This document shows, piece after piece, positions 22,441-33,053 of a DNA stretch of 64,000 nt (its first letter is position 1; each line of letters starts with the position of its first letter). The notes below the pieces were generated by a model. It saw only the letters and a program-made list of their open reading frames with translations. It was not told where the DNA came from and searched no databases. The position numbers were made by a program, and so were the translations under genes. This DNA is from Neurospora tetrasperma FGSC 2508. Lineage: Eukaryota > Ascomycota > Sordariomycetes > Sordariales > Sordariaceae. The stretch is taken from the NCBI RefSeq assembly GCF_000213175.1, contig NW_009799103.1, positions 1,799,411 through 1,863,410 of the forward strand, given 5' to 3'.

Positions 22441-23446
22441 ATGGCAACAACCGAGATCACGAACGGCAACAGACCCATCCGCTTTCTCATCTGGGGTGGT
22501 GATGGATGGGTTGCGGGCCACCTAAAGGCGTTGCTAGAGAGGCAGGGGAAGGAGGTATATTCAACCACCATCCGTATGGAGGACCGGGAGGCTGTCGTAG
22601 CGGAGCTCGATAGAGTGAATCCGACATACGTGCTGAACGCAGCGGGCTGTACCGGACGACCCAACGTGGACTGGTGTGAAGACAACAAGGAGGCCACCAT
22701 GAGGTCCAATGTCGTGGGGACACTCAACTTGACGGACTGCTGCTTTACAAGAGGCATCCACATCACCGTGTTTGCGACGGGCTGTATCTATCAGTACGAC
22801 GATGCTCATCCATGGGATGGCCCTGGCTTTCTGGAGACGGACCCGGCCAATTTTGCGGGCAGTTTCTATTCCATGACCAAGGCCCACGTCGAGGAGGTAA
22901 GTCTTGAGACTTTTTGGCCTACGGTCGTAATCACGAGGTTGACAACCGGATCAGGTAATGAAACATTACAACAACTGCCTCATCTTGCGTCTGCGAATGC
23001 CTGTATCGGACGACCTTCACCCGCGAAATTTTGTGACCAAGATCTCTCAGTACGAGAGGGTGGTGGACATACCCAACAGCAATACCATTTTGACGGACCT
23101 TTTGCCAGCTTCAATCTTACTGGCCGAGCACGGGGAGGTGGGCATTTATAACTTCACCAACCCCGGGGCCATCTCGCACAACGAGGTCTTGACCTTGTTT
23201 CAGGATATCGTGCGACCCTCGTTTACATGGAAGAACTTTAGCCTGGAGGAACAAGCCAAAGTGATCAAGGCTGGTCGCAGCAACTGCAAACTGGATACAA
23301 CCAAGCTAACAAGCAAGTTGATGGAATACGGCTATGAAATACCCGAAGTCCACGAGGCGTATAGGAGGTGTTTTGAGCGGATGAAGGCAGCGGGGATTCG
23401 GAAACTCCCGTCCGGAGATGTTCTTGAGGACTTGGTTTCGGCGTGA
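22441..23446 (+). CDS. NAD-dependent epimerase/reductase, UDP-4-keto-6-deoxyglucose 3,5-epimerase/4-reductase-like
   Basis: Two exons, 22441-22896 and 22955-23446, with a 58-nt intron (GTAAGT..CAG); 315 aa. It is an extended short-chain dehydrogenase with a Rossmann start RFLIWGGDGWVAGHL, an NAAGCTGRPNVDWCE block and the catalytic Y143-x3-K147 in FYSMTKAH. The pattern matches the plant UER1/RHM C-terminal domain and its fungal counterparts, which convert UDP-4-keto-6-deoxyglucose to UDP-rhamnose for cell-wall or extracellular glycans. The partner 4,6-dehydratase is not in the window. There is no signal peptide, so the protein is cytosolic. The pathway role follows from the family; substrate specificity is inferred. 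Confidence 0.88.
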
Positions 23447-24897
23447 TGCGGTTCGGTTGAAGGACTTTTTTTGCCCTTTTATTGAGGTTTTTCGTCATTG
23501 ATTGCCTTTGGTTTGGAGTTACTTTGCACGGAGTTAATGGAACAAGTGGGTATGAGAAGGGCCAGATCATTTACATATAATTATTAGCGACGAAATGAAG
23601 ACGACTTAGACTCGCCAGGGTTCAGGATGCGCCGCCAAGAAGATGATTTGGGGCGTCTTGGGGGATGAAAGCAGGACACGTATCATACGGAGCTCGCCCA
23701 ACTGTACATTCACGGTGTTGTGGTTGATTGGTACCCGACATGCACAATACATATGAGAGTTTCCCGGCCTCGACGGTGTTGGAAAGTTATCGCGGTAACG
23801 GCGAGTCCAAGCTCGGGTCCCCGCCGTGACGGTGCTAGAGATGCGTTTGCGGGCTCTGGTCACCGGCCACACCTGCTCACCGAGACCCGGCTTTCACCTC
23901 ACCGTCGGCTCCTGACACTGACCATGCATGCCCTGGGCCAGAACAGCGGAAAAGGCCGGTGAAAAATGCAGGCCGACGTCAGGGGATCGCGATCATCACA
24001 GGCCCAGACGAACCCCGCCAGCCCACTTTGGGTAGGTAGAGGTAGGTACCTACGTCCCCCCGTCTTTGACATGTTCACCCACTGACGGACAGCACGGAGG
24101 GCTCCGATCCTTCCTGGGTCAGGTTTCCTCGTGAATTTTCGCACTCGGCTTCCGGTCGCTAATTACCCTACCTAGGTACTTAGGTCGACTCGAGTTTTCG
24201 CAGATGCCATCTTGGCCCGTCATGCCATACATGACCCGATTTGGTTTGTATCCTACTCAGGCTTGTGTAGGTAGTTGGGTTCATACTCGGACCTCAAGAT
24301 TCTCCATGTTCGACTTCCACTTGGAACACTTGAGCGGAACCAAGTCAGCAAGCAGATAGCCGCATTGGCACCTCAAAGTCCAGTGGCATTGCATTTAAAT
24401 GACAGCGCCGACACCTCAGTGCACCGCAGCCCGCCGTAGTCACCTAGTCCCAGCGTCGCAACCCGACCGAGCGACGTCAACGTAGGTAATTTGACTGGGC
24501 TGCGTCAGGTTCCATCTACAATCTCTCACCTTCTATCGGGCCATTGGCACATTTGAACCTTGTCGTCCTCCCTCAGTTAGACAAAGTCAATCAATACTGC
24601 TTTGCTTTTGCCCTCGGCTCTCCTTCACAATAGTTATTCCTTCAACGCTGCCACGGGACCTCCGGTTTTTTTTCCCTTTTACTTGGACGTGTGAAGGTCT
24701 TTTCTTTCCCCTTTGCCTCAGTGGTTCAAAGTCCCTGATCGGCGCCTGCGGACTCCTCCAAAAATCGCGATCCATCATCGAGACCAGGCAACCTAAGTAA
24801 ACGCACCCGCTGCTTTCATCCAACGGCGCAACTCGACGACAACCAATTTGTAACCCACTCCAAAGTCCCATCTTTTGCGACTCCGCCTGCCGCCACC
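23447..24897. other. 1.45-kb gene-free region, DnaJ promoter
   Basis: It contains the TAGGTA-type palindromes at 24042-24053 (GTAGGTACCTAC) and 24169-24178 (TACCTAGGTA). The last 350 nt form a pyrimidine-rich leader before the DnaJ start. Short frames here are not supported. Confidence 0.5.
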
Positions 24898-26585
24898 ATG
24901 GTGGTCGATACCGCTTACTATGACGTCTTGAACGTCAAGCCCACTGCGACTGAGCTCGAGATCAAGAAGGCCTATCGCAAGCTCGCCATTGTCCACCATC
25001 CCGGTAGGTTGCGACACCACTCCTTTTTGCGAGTTGGTTTGTCAAACAACATTAGACTGACATGGCTGTCTCGCCTTAAACAGATAAGAACCCCGACGAC
25101 CCTACCGCTCACGAAAGATTCCAGCAGATTGGTGAGGCCTACCAAGTATTGTCCGATCCTGACCTGCGCGCAGCCTACGACAAGTATGGCAAGGAGTCTG
25201 CCCGGCCCACCGAGGGCTTCGTCGATCCCGCCGAGTTCTTCACAAGTATTTTTGGTGGTGAGGCCTTCGTGGACTGGATTGGCGAGATCAGTTTGATGAA
25301 GGACTTGACTGCCACCATGGAAATCAGCATGGCCGAAATGGAGGCAGAGGAGGCAGCCGCCGCCGCTGAAGGAGGCGAGTTCCCCGGCACTGACGAGGCC
25401 GTCAAGGAAAGCCTCAAGACCGCTGCTGGCGCCACTCCCGCAGACGCCTCCACTTCTGCTCCCCCCAAGGTTGTGGTCGAGGATGAGGCGTCTGCTGCCC
25501 CGGCCGCCGCACCCAAGGCCCCATCCCCATCACCCTCGCCAGCGCCTCCTTCAGGCTCGTCCACTCCTCGCAGTGGGAGTCGCATGCAGATCCCCATTCG
25601 CCCGGCCTTGATGGACAGGCCCGCGGACGAGGTTTTACCCGGGACTGAGGAGACCAACACCGACATCAACAAGAAGGGCAAGGATAAGAAGAAGGGCGGT
25701 CTTTCCAAGGAACAGCGCGAACAGCTCGCCGCTTACGAGAAGGAGCGTGCACGTATTCGTGAGGAGCGCGTCAACACCCTCGCGCAGAAGCTGCTTGACC
25801 GTATCTCCATATGGACCGAAACCGACAGGGGCAAGGATGTCACAACTGCCTTTCAAGAAAAGATGCGCCTGGAGGTGGAGGAGCTCAAGATGGAATCTTT
25901 CGGTCTCGATATTCTCCACGCCATCGGTCAAACCTACGTCAGCAAGGCCACTGCTTTGCTACGCAGCCAAAAGTTCTTTGGAGTGGGAGGATTCCTGAGC
26001 CGCATGAAGGACAAGGGCACCATGGTCAAGGACACATGGAACACCATCAGCAGCGCTATTGACGCCCAGCAGAGTATGGAGGAGATGGCTCGTATGGAGC
26101 AGCTAGGTGGCGAGGACTGGACTGAGGAGAAAAAGATGGAGTATGAGAGGAGAGTCACGGGCAAGATTTTGACAGCGGCCTGGAGGGGAAGCAAATTTGA
26201 GATCCAGAGCGTGCTCAGAGATGTTTGTGACGCGGTACTGAACGACAAAAAAATTCCCCTGGCGAAGCGGCTGGAAAGAGCCGAAGCGTTGGTGATTATT
26301 GGTGAAATTTGCTCAAAGGTAATTGCCTCAGTCGCTTCTTTGTGATGATTACGCAGAAAGCTTGCTAACAATGACGAACAGGCTAAGCGCTCTCCTGAGG
26401 AAGAAGGCGACTACATGGCTTTCGAGCAGCTCGTCGCCGAGGCCAACCTGAAGAAGGAAAAGGAGTCCAAGAAGAAGGACAAGGAGAAGAAGAAGCGCCA
26501 CAGCAGCGATAAGGGATCTACTCACTCTGCCCAGGCTGCGGCCACGGCTGCCGACGCGCCCAACGTACCGAAGACCTCGTCATAG
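24898..26585 (+). CDS. DnaJ (Hsp40) protein with DnaJ-X domain, Caj1/Djp1-like
   Basis: Three exons, 24898-25003, 25084-26318 and 26382-26585, with introns of 80 and 63 nt; 514 aa. The J domain is at 1-70 with the Hsp70-stimulating HPD at 34-36, which spans the first exon junction. An Ala/Pro/Ser-rich linker follows (about 150-215). The DnaJ-X domain runs from about 230 to 440 ([19 protein letters not shown] ... [13 protein letters not shown]-type block, then [20 protein letters not shown]). The C-terminus is a Lys-rich tail ([15 protein letters not shown]). There is no Zn-finger, so it is a class C J protein. The yeast relatives Caj1 and Djp1 act at the plasma membrane and in peroxisomal protein import. 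ATG context is CACCATGG. Which of the two relatives it corresponds to is not decided. Confidence 0.93.
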
Positions 26586-27635
26586 AAAGGCGACTTCCTG
26601 GTGTAATGGTTTGCTGTTCTCTGTGGCTAGGCTTTCCCTTGATATACAGGCTTCTTGTTTGAGGACGGATCCGAAACCGATAGGAGGCGCGGGAGAGCGT
26701 TGTATCTCCTTTCCGAGGTGGGGCATATAAACGGTCGGCTATACAGGCTACATTTTTCGCTAGGTGGCAGAGACTGGACGACCGGAGGACGCGGTTAGGC
26801 GTGAGAAAGAAGCCTTGGGCGGCGGAGTTTATGTCTCGAAGATCTACAAGGGACGATATCGGTGTGTGTAATATCAGCGTCGACTGACGGCGTGAGCTGG
26901 GGGTATCTGCAGTGAGACTGAGACCTGCGTGTGTGAAGGTGAGGGAGGACTAATACCCAAGATGTGTGCAGGAAAGGAAAATGAAAAATAACAGGCCACC
27001 CTAGAGAAATTCAGCTCTGTTCATCATCTTCATCATCATCATCACTACCACAAACCTTGTGAACCTTGCTTTCCCATGACTTATGCTCACGTGGAGCCAC
27101 GAGAAGATCAGGACTGGAGTAACAATTATCTCAGTGTCCTTGATATGGTGTCTCGCTTCTTCAAATGATATGTTTTGGCAAGTGTCCACTACAGATGGGA
27201 TGCAATTTACGTTGACCTCTGGACCCCCAAAAAGCCTCTGAACCCAACACTTGTAATTGCGAAGGAGTCAAGCTAATATTGATAATGATTGAGGGTGGTG
27301 TTAGTTTCAGGAGATAGAAAGTCTGGATCCGTGAGGTGAAACATCCATGATGAGGCTATCTATCTGCCTCTAGGGGTATCATTTCTATAAGGTGGCCGCG
27401 TCTGCGGGTCTATACTATCCGTAACAGGCAGCGCTATCTAGCTATATTTTCGCACATGTCTCCCACCCGCCTCCTTTTTCTCAGTCTGTACCGCTCAGCC
27501 GTGGACCTTGGGAAGTTAGCTCTGGGCCAAAAAAAGTTGTAAAGGCACTACCCCCCCAAAACACACACAGCTACTCTGCTTCCGTCTCTGTCTCTCTCCC
27601 CCCTGACACACAGGCTCAATTACATCTTGACACCT
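26586..27635. other. Intergenic stretch, 3' flanks of DnaJ and cytochrome b5 genes
   Basis: It lies between two convergent genes. It holds an ATC/ATG-type short run (27018-27045) and a C7/CACACA tract near 27550-27570. No supported gene. Confidence 0.5.
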
Positions 27636-28742
27636 CTAATCCATCTCCTCCATACTTCCTCCTCCTCCAGCCCCATTAACTCCCCCATTCTTCGCCGCAG
27701 CGGCCGCAGCCTCACCATCCTCTTCACTAACGTAAATCCCCACCAAACAAGCAGCCAGCATACCCTCATAGTTCACCCACGGATGGATCTCCCCAAACAA
27801 CTTGGTTCCGTCCCTCCCCGCGCCCTTGAGCAGCTCCGGCTCACCGCCAGGGTGAAAAGGGATATAAGGCGTGATGTTGTACACCCTTCCCCCAAGCACC
27901 ATCCACGCATCCTTGCCCTTGCGGCCCGTCATCTTTTTGAGCAAGCTCGGCGTCACGCGCAGATAAGGGGTATCCTTGGGTAAGCCGCGCAGGTCCGCGG
28001 TCGGGTGGCCTGAGAGCCGGGCCCAGTCTAGCGGGGAGTGGCCGGGGGTGAGGACGACGGCGCGCGAGGGCTTGGCGGGCTTGGTGCTGTGGGTGGGCGG
28101 CGGGAAGAGACTGCTTCCGCCTCCTCCGGAGGATGAGGAGGGAGGCCCACGGTTCGGGAGGGGACCACCGCCCGGTCGGCCACCGGATGATGGAGGGAGG
28201 GGGAGGGTGGAGGTGCCGGGTTGGCGGAGAAGGTTGGCGGGGAGGCTGCCCCGCGCAGCAGCGGGAAGGGGAGGAGGGGGCATCATCATGCTGGTGCTAG
28301 AGGTTGATGATGTCACGGCCGGTGTAGGCTTCTCCTCCACCTGTGGTTGTCGTTGTTGGGCTAGTTCGGGAACAGAGAGGGTGAATGCCGGGACCGAATC
28401 GCTGGGGATGGCCGCCGAGGCTTTAGGGGTTGTCTGCCCCTCTCGAGGAGAACCAGGACTATCGTTGATGCCGTTTTCCAGGATCACCACGGGTGGTGGC
28501 AGTGGAGGAGATACTACATCCTTGGGAACCGCTATCCTTTCCTTCTCTTTCTCGTGAACTTGGTCAACATCCTCTGGCTTGGGTTCCTCTATGCGTGGTA
28601 CAGGACGTTGCGGTGGACGGGGAAGCTGGTTCTGTGATGCTTGACGGTAGAGACTCGTCCAGAACTGTTGAAGCCATTCTGGTCGGCGCAAGACGAGGAG
28701 GACGACAGAGGCGACAATCAAGGAAATGCCTAGCAGGGCCAT
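27636..28742 (-). CDS. Membrane-anchored cytochrome b5-domain protein (Ncb5or/Irc21-like)
   Basis: A single exon of 368 aa. An N-terminal hydrophobic helix (residues 3-19, LLGISLIVASVVLLVL) is followed by a long Pro/Ser-rich disordered linker (about 35-230). A cytochrome b5 fold follows at about 255-335. The axial haem ligands are the His of FHPGGEPELL (about 297) and the His of GEIHPWVNYEGML (about 318). The WVNYEGML ending is that of the Ncb5or/CYB5R4 N-terminal domain and of yeast Irc21 rather than of classical cytochrome b5. There is no reductase domain, so it must take electrons from a separate flavoprotein. The tail is Ala/Gly-rich and acidic. Location is inferred to be an internal membrane with the haem domain in the cytosol. 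Confidence 0.87.
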   Translation of the reverse strand: MALLGISLIVASVVLLVLRRPEWLQQFWTSLYRQASQNQLPRPPQRPVPRIEEPKPEDVDQVHEKEKERIAVPKDVVSPPLPPPVVILENGINDSPGSPREGQTTPKASAAIPSDSVPAFTLSVPELAQQRQPQVEEKPTPAVTSSTSSTSMMMPPPPLPAAARGSLPANLLRQPGTSTLPLPPSSGGRPGGGPLPNRGPPSSSSGGGGSSLFPPPTHSTKPAKPSRAVVLTPGHSPLDWARLSGHPTADLRGLPKDTPYLRVTPSLLKKMTGRKGKDAWMVLGGRVYNITPYIPFHPGGEPELLKGAGRDGTKLFGEIHPWVNYEGMLAACLVGIYVSEEDGEAAAAAAKNGGVNGAGGGGSMEEMD

Positions 28743-28974
28743 GGTGGCGAAGGGTTGCGCGGCTGTAGCGGGGGTAGGTAGGTATTGGTAGGCAGATGCG
28801 GGGAATGGTGGTCGGTCGTACGTTATCGCGGCATTGATGGCTGTATCGACTGATGTTGGGGAGTGCGTGCCAGGTTCCTGTGTCTGCCGTGTCGTGGGGA
28901 TAAGCGCGACTGGCGCGATACCTATCGCGGGGCAGGCTGGATAGGTACTACGTGATCGACAGTAGCGTCTGCTT

Positions 28975-29011
28975 TAGTGTAGTGTAGTGTAGTGTAGTGT
29001 AGTGTAGTGTA
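28975..29011. repeat. (TAGTG)n microsatellite
   Basis: About seven tandem copies of a pentanucleotide. Shorter versions of the same unit recur in several intergenic spaces of the window. Confidence 0.92.
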
Positions 29012-30090
29012 GGTGACGAAGCGCAGATGGGATGTCAGCCGACGAGATATTAGAAAGCCTGGGTGAAGTCTGGTGGGATCTTGTGATTCAGTGGCGCAGA
29101 GCGAAAGCAAAAAAGCAAGGTTCAGTTGAGTGCCCCCAGCTGTCCGGGGAAGGATTTCGTCCGAGTTGGGATGAAATGATGGTGAATCGAAATCGAAATG
29201 CATTCAAAGAACTGAACCGGGCAAGACCCCCACCACCCCATCACATTGGATGTCGCTCGCTGAAAGCGCCCTGTTACATCGAACGGATACAGCGACGGCG
29301 GCGGGACAAGGGTGCCCGGCCCGGTGCCCCAAGTCGTCGGGTGACGTGTGGGGCCGACCCAAAACCCCGAGGCGCGGCGGGGTCGCTGTTATGCAAATGC
29401 GACCAATGCCGTAAATCCAATGTAACTTTGCCAATTTCCGATCTTTAACGATCCCGAACAGTCCCTACAGAAGGCTTCCCCTATACGGCGGTAGACGAAA
29501 TGAAAGAGCCGCTGCCGCATCTCGGTTTCCAAGCATTGATCTGTCTGTCTGTGTATTTATGGAACGGACAGCGCGGGATGCAGGGTAGGTATTGCAAAAC
29601 CCAGCAACGAAGTGGACGTTGGAGAAAGGAAGACTCGGAGACGGCTGTCATTGAAGCTTCAATGCACTTTGGGTGTTTGGATGAGGTGATGTGACCATGG
29701 GCGGGACGAAAGAGTGACTGAGTGACTGAGTGACGACTCGATCAGATCGCATGGCCAAAGAGTGATCAATGAATGGATGAATGGTCAACAAGGGCGGCTG
29801 TTCAGCCAGAGTCTACCTACCTAGGTTTACCTTACGTTCCATGTGCTCCTGCAATAATACTCTACCCTTACTAGGTTGACTTGGCTGCTGCAAGTCTGAA
29901 ATAGGATGGAATAAGAAACGGGCTCCTCCTGTTCCTTCTGCCATCCCTTTTCACCCTGAGGACGAATCACCCTGGAAGACTGCCCAAAAGTGTTTCTTTT
30001 CCATCGATCCGTCTCAACCTTCCTTCCATCCTGTGCCGTGATTACAACCCATTCAACGAATCTGTGTCACGATACACCACCTCACTGTGT

Positions 30091-30110
30091 TTTGTCTTGT
30101 CTTGTCTTGT
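30091..30110. repeat. (TTGTC)n short tandem repeat
   Basis: Three to four units in the probable 5' leader of the downstream coiled-coil gene. Confidence 0.8.
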
Positions 30111-30118
30111 GTTTGGCA

Positions 30119-30181
30119 ATGTCGCCCAGTCCAAGTTGGGGGGTTCAACCAGTAGCCGGAGGACCTTCCCGTCTGTTTTAG
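30119..30181 (+). promoter_or_regulatory. Possible upstream open reading frame (20 codons)
   Basis: An ATG at 30119 opens a 20-codon frame ending TAG at 30179-30181, 82 nt before the ATG of the long coiled-coil protein. If it lies in the mRNA leader it could lower translation of the main frame. The transcript start is unknown, so this is inference. Confidence 0.35.
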
Positions 30182-30263
30182 TGTTCACAGCGTTCAGCGC
30201 TCCCTGTCGCCTACCGCTCGCACCGCACCCTGCACCACGCAGCCCAGGGCAGCACCTCCTGCA

Positions 30264-33053
30264 ATGCCCCCAAGACCCCAATCCATTGCGCATTTCCCCC
30301 CTCGGGGTCCCAACGGCATGGGGACCTCGCGCTCGACCTCACCACTCCCGCCGAGACCCGTCTCCCTCGCTGTTCCAGTTCCCGGCAAGCCCACGATAAA
30401 CAACAACAACAACAACAACAACAATCGCAGGTCGCCTTCACCCTCGCCCGCCTCCAGGCCCCGACCAGTGCCGTCGCCGTCACCACAAACTCTCGAGTCC
30501 GACCAAGATTCAATACGACGAGGCGCCAGAAAAACAAGGAAACAACCACCTGCGGCAATTGTGACCACCACCATCACCCCTTCTGGAGCGCGGACAGCAC
30601 ACATCTCGACCTCTTCTAGACCAAGCAGCAAAGCCAGCAGCAGCAGTAGCAGTACCACCACCACCACCGCCACCACCGGAAAGAGCTCCTCCGCTGCAAC
30701 CAAGCGCGCAACTGCAACCGCAACTCCAACTCCCTCCTCGGCTGCATCTCCTGCCGGCGCAGCAACCCCGACCTCCACCTCGTCCCGGAACTTCCCCGTT
30801 CTCAAGGCCCGCGCAAGTCAACATGGTGCGGCAGCGCACTCGAATTTAAACCCAGGAATGGACAAACCGTCAAACACGCAGTCGCCGACCGTCGCCAGAA
30901 TGCCCTACGATCGGGCCTCAACCACAACCACCCGACAGCCGCAAACGGCCTCCGTCGCAAGAGCCTCCACCAAGGCACCCCTTACTCCAAAGGTCACCAC
31001 AGCCCGAGTTTCGTCCGCCTCCACCGTCTCCTCAGCCTCCACGACAAGGCGAAGGCCCGAGTCGGTAATCAGCAGCACTAGTTCGAGGGACAGAGAACAT
31101 GTCGCGTCGCCAGTGCCGCCCTATTTAGCCGGCAACGTTACCCCGAGAGCTGCGTCGAGACCAAGTCGTGTCAACAGCACCGCTACGACCCCTCTTGCTA
31201 CTCCAAGTCTCGACCGGAACGACCAGTGGGATACGCGATCGAGCTTGTCCATAACCTCACAAACGACCGACGACCCTCGACGACCCATCGTTACCTTTAG
31301 TCCAGCTTCCGATGTTGGAGTCCCCAGACAAGATCCGGATTCCAAATTCTTCTATGCCTCCGAGGCTGCACCGAGATCACCCGCCCAAGGGAGGCCCCCT
31401 ATTCTCCAACAGGCCAAATCCTCCTCTTTCTTCTATGCAAATGGAGGCACAATACCACCAAAGGAGAGCCCGGGTCCGGCCTCCCCCTTACCCTCCCTAG
31501 GAGCGCCGTTCCAGCAACAACAGGACAAACTTTTGAGCAAGTTTATTTACGCCAACGGGGCAGCCGATCCGGAGCCTCCGGTGAGAACCCGGTCCAGGCC
31601 ATCGTCAGTGGTATCAACAGCGTCCAGGGCACCGTCAAACAGGCCGCCAAGTGTGCTCTCTCAGACACACTATCCTAACAAACCCACATCACCCGTTAAG
31701 CTAACCCCTCAGACATCCGGAAGGAGTGGGAGTATATCGGCTATGAACTCGCCGCGATCCCCTGTCTCGGCTAGCGCTGCTTCTTCAAACCGAGAGTCCG
31801 TGAAACGCAAGTCTCTGGCTGACCAGCCCGGGACGGCGCCAATCAATGGGCAATCAACGAAACGCAAATCTCTCAACGAGCTTCCCTCTCGACCTGCAAG
31901 TGGACCGGTGCCCAGTCGCCCCAGCAGCCTGGTCATGGCCGAACCACCAGCAGTGGCCAGGGTCGTGACGCCATATAGTTCTCGGCCTCCTTCAGAAGCA
32001 CCATCACCTTCTGTTCTATCCGTACCTGCTCCGTTCAGTTCCTTGTCTGAGAATATGGCCTCTGGTGGATTCGCCTCACTTCTCCAGGCTGCCGAGGACT
32101 TTGTCGCCGAGGAAGATGAGCAAGATGAAGCAGAAGAAGGGGAGGAGAGCGGTGGAGATGGGGAACCGCGGAGAGGCTCAGTAAGCAGTCCATCAAAGTC
32201 ATCTCCGCAGGACAAGGAGATATCAGACCTTGTTGCGAATGCCCGGAGGGAGCGGAAGGTCCAGGATTTGCAGATTACGAACGCAAGTCTTGAGGCGATT
32301 AACCGCACTCTGGAACGGCAACTGCGGAAACAGACGGCTGAGCTTCGGGCTTACAAACGCCTATCCCGCTCGGGGCGGTTAAATGTCGGGCCCGCTCTAG
32401 TCGCCTCTCCAGCTGATGCCGGGCTTTTGGCCGGGGCTGATCTGGACGCACTCAGCGAAGAGGGCAGCGAGCTAGGAGCGGAAGACGGGGAACGGGACAC
32501 ACTGACGGAGGAGTTGGAAGATGAAGATGACGACGACCTCTCAGGATCGGAGGATTCCGCTGACATGACGCCAGCCACGAAAGCGATTCGCGATGCTGAA
32601 CGACGAGAAAAGGACGAAGAGAGGTTGCGGCTGGATTTATCCAAGCATCAGCAATTGCTATCAGACAGCCAGAAGATCAACCAGAGCCTGAAACGGTGTT
32701 TGGGCTGGACAGAAGAGCTGATCAAGGAAGGGAAGCGTGCGCTGGCGTACCAAGTGAAGGCAAGCGACGTTGAGATTGGTGGGCGGGTCCTTGCCCCTGA
32801 AGAGGTGGAGGCTCGGGAGGCTCGGGAAAGGGAAGAAGCCGCCGGCGAGGGCGATACGGATACCATTGACGATACCATCAGCGATACCGACCTCGAGGAC
32901 GATGAGAGCATTTTCACGCCGGAACCCGGCGTTCTTATGCCGCGACTGGCGGCCAAGTTTATCAACGAACAGAACAGACAACAGCAGTCCTGGGGAAAAC
33001 AGACGCAGGATAGGGACAGCGGCATTGAGTTACAACCCACGGATGGCGGGTGA
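30264..33053 (+). CDS. Hypothetical Ser/Thr/Pro-rich protein with C-terminal coiled coils
   Basis: A single exon of 929 codons that I do not recognise. The first two thirds are low-complexity: an Asn run coded by AAC repeats (residues about 46-54), then Ser/Thr/Ala/Pro-rich stretches. Three spaced copies of an aromatic motif stand out near residues 358, 385 and 424: KFFYASEA, SFFYANGG and KFIYANGA. Two KRKSL sites follow (near 515 and 532). An acidic stretch (EEDEQDEAEEGEE) precedes coiled coils at about 651-699 (RRERKVQDLQITNASLEA) and 776-840 (SLKRCLGWTEELIKEGKRAL). This suggests a cytoskeletal or scaffold protein, but no function is assigned. The frame stays open after its TGA for another 101 codons (separate entry). 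The start is the first ATG of the frame; an upstream frame lies 82 nt before it. Confidence 0.75.
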   Translation: MPPRPQSIAHFPPRGPNGMGTSRSTSPLPPRPVSLAVPVPGKPTINNNNNNNNNRRSPSPSPASRPRPVPSPSPQTLESDQDSIRRGARKTRKQPPAAIVTTTITPSGARTAHISTSSRPSSKASSSSSSTTTTTATTGKSSSAATKRATATATPTPSSAASPAGAATPTSTSSRNFPVLKARASQHGAAAHSNLNPGMDKPSNTQSPTVARMPYDRASTTTTRQPQTASVARASTKAPLTPKVTTARVSSASTVSSASTTRRRPESVISSTSSRDREHVASPVPPYLAGNVTPRAASRPSRVNSTATTPLATPSLDRNDQWDTRSSLSITSQTTDDPRRPIVTFSPASDVGVPRQDPDSKFFYASEAAPRSPAQGRPPILQQAKSSSFFYANGGTIPPKESPGPASPLPSLGAPFQQQQDKLLSKFIYANGAADPEPPVRTRSRPSSVVSTASRAPSNRPPSVLSQTHYPNKPTSPVKLTPQTSGRSGSISAMNSPRSPVSASAASSNRESVKRKSLADQPGTAPINGQSTKRKSLNELPSRPASGPVPSRPSSLVMAEPPAVARVVTPYSSRPPSEAPSPSVLSVPAPFSSLSENMASGGFASLLQAAEDFVAEEDEQDEAEEGEESGGDGEPRRGSVSSPSKSSPQDKEISDLVANARRERKVQDLQITNASLEAINRTLERQLRKQTAELRAYKRLSRSGRLNVGPALVASPADAGLLAGADLDALSEEGSELGAEDGERDTLTEELEDEDDDDLSGSEDSADMTPATKAIRDAERREKDEERLRLDLSKHQQLLSDSQKINQSLKRCLGWTEELIKEGKRALAYQVKASDVEIGGRVLAPEEVEAREAREREEAAGEGDTDTIDDTISDTDLEDDESIFTPEPGVLMPRLAAKFINEQNRQQQSWGKQTQDRDSGIELQPTDGG

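Larger units (their letters stand above)
28743..30263. other. 1.5-kb divergent promoter region
   Basis: It lies between the cytochrome b5-domain gene and the coiled-coil gene. It holds a TAGTG microsatellite (28975-29011), a triple 8-nt tandem GAGTGACT (about 29711-29733), an ACCTAGGT palindrome (29819-29826), a TTGTC repeat (30091-30110) and a short upstream frame (30119-30181). Confidence 0.6.

Noticed and set aside
29711-29733. GAGTGACT triple repeat as a Gcn4/CPC1 site cluster
   Set aside because: The units read TGACTGAG, not the TGASTCA consensus, so this is better treated as a short tandem repeat.
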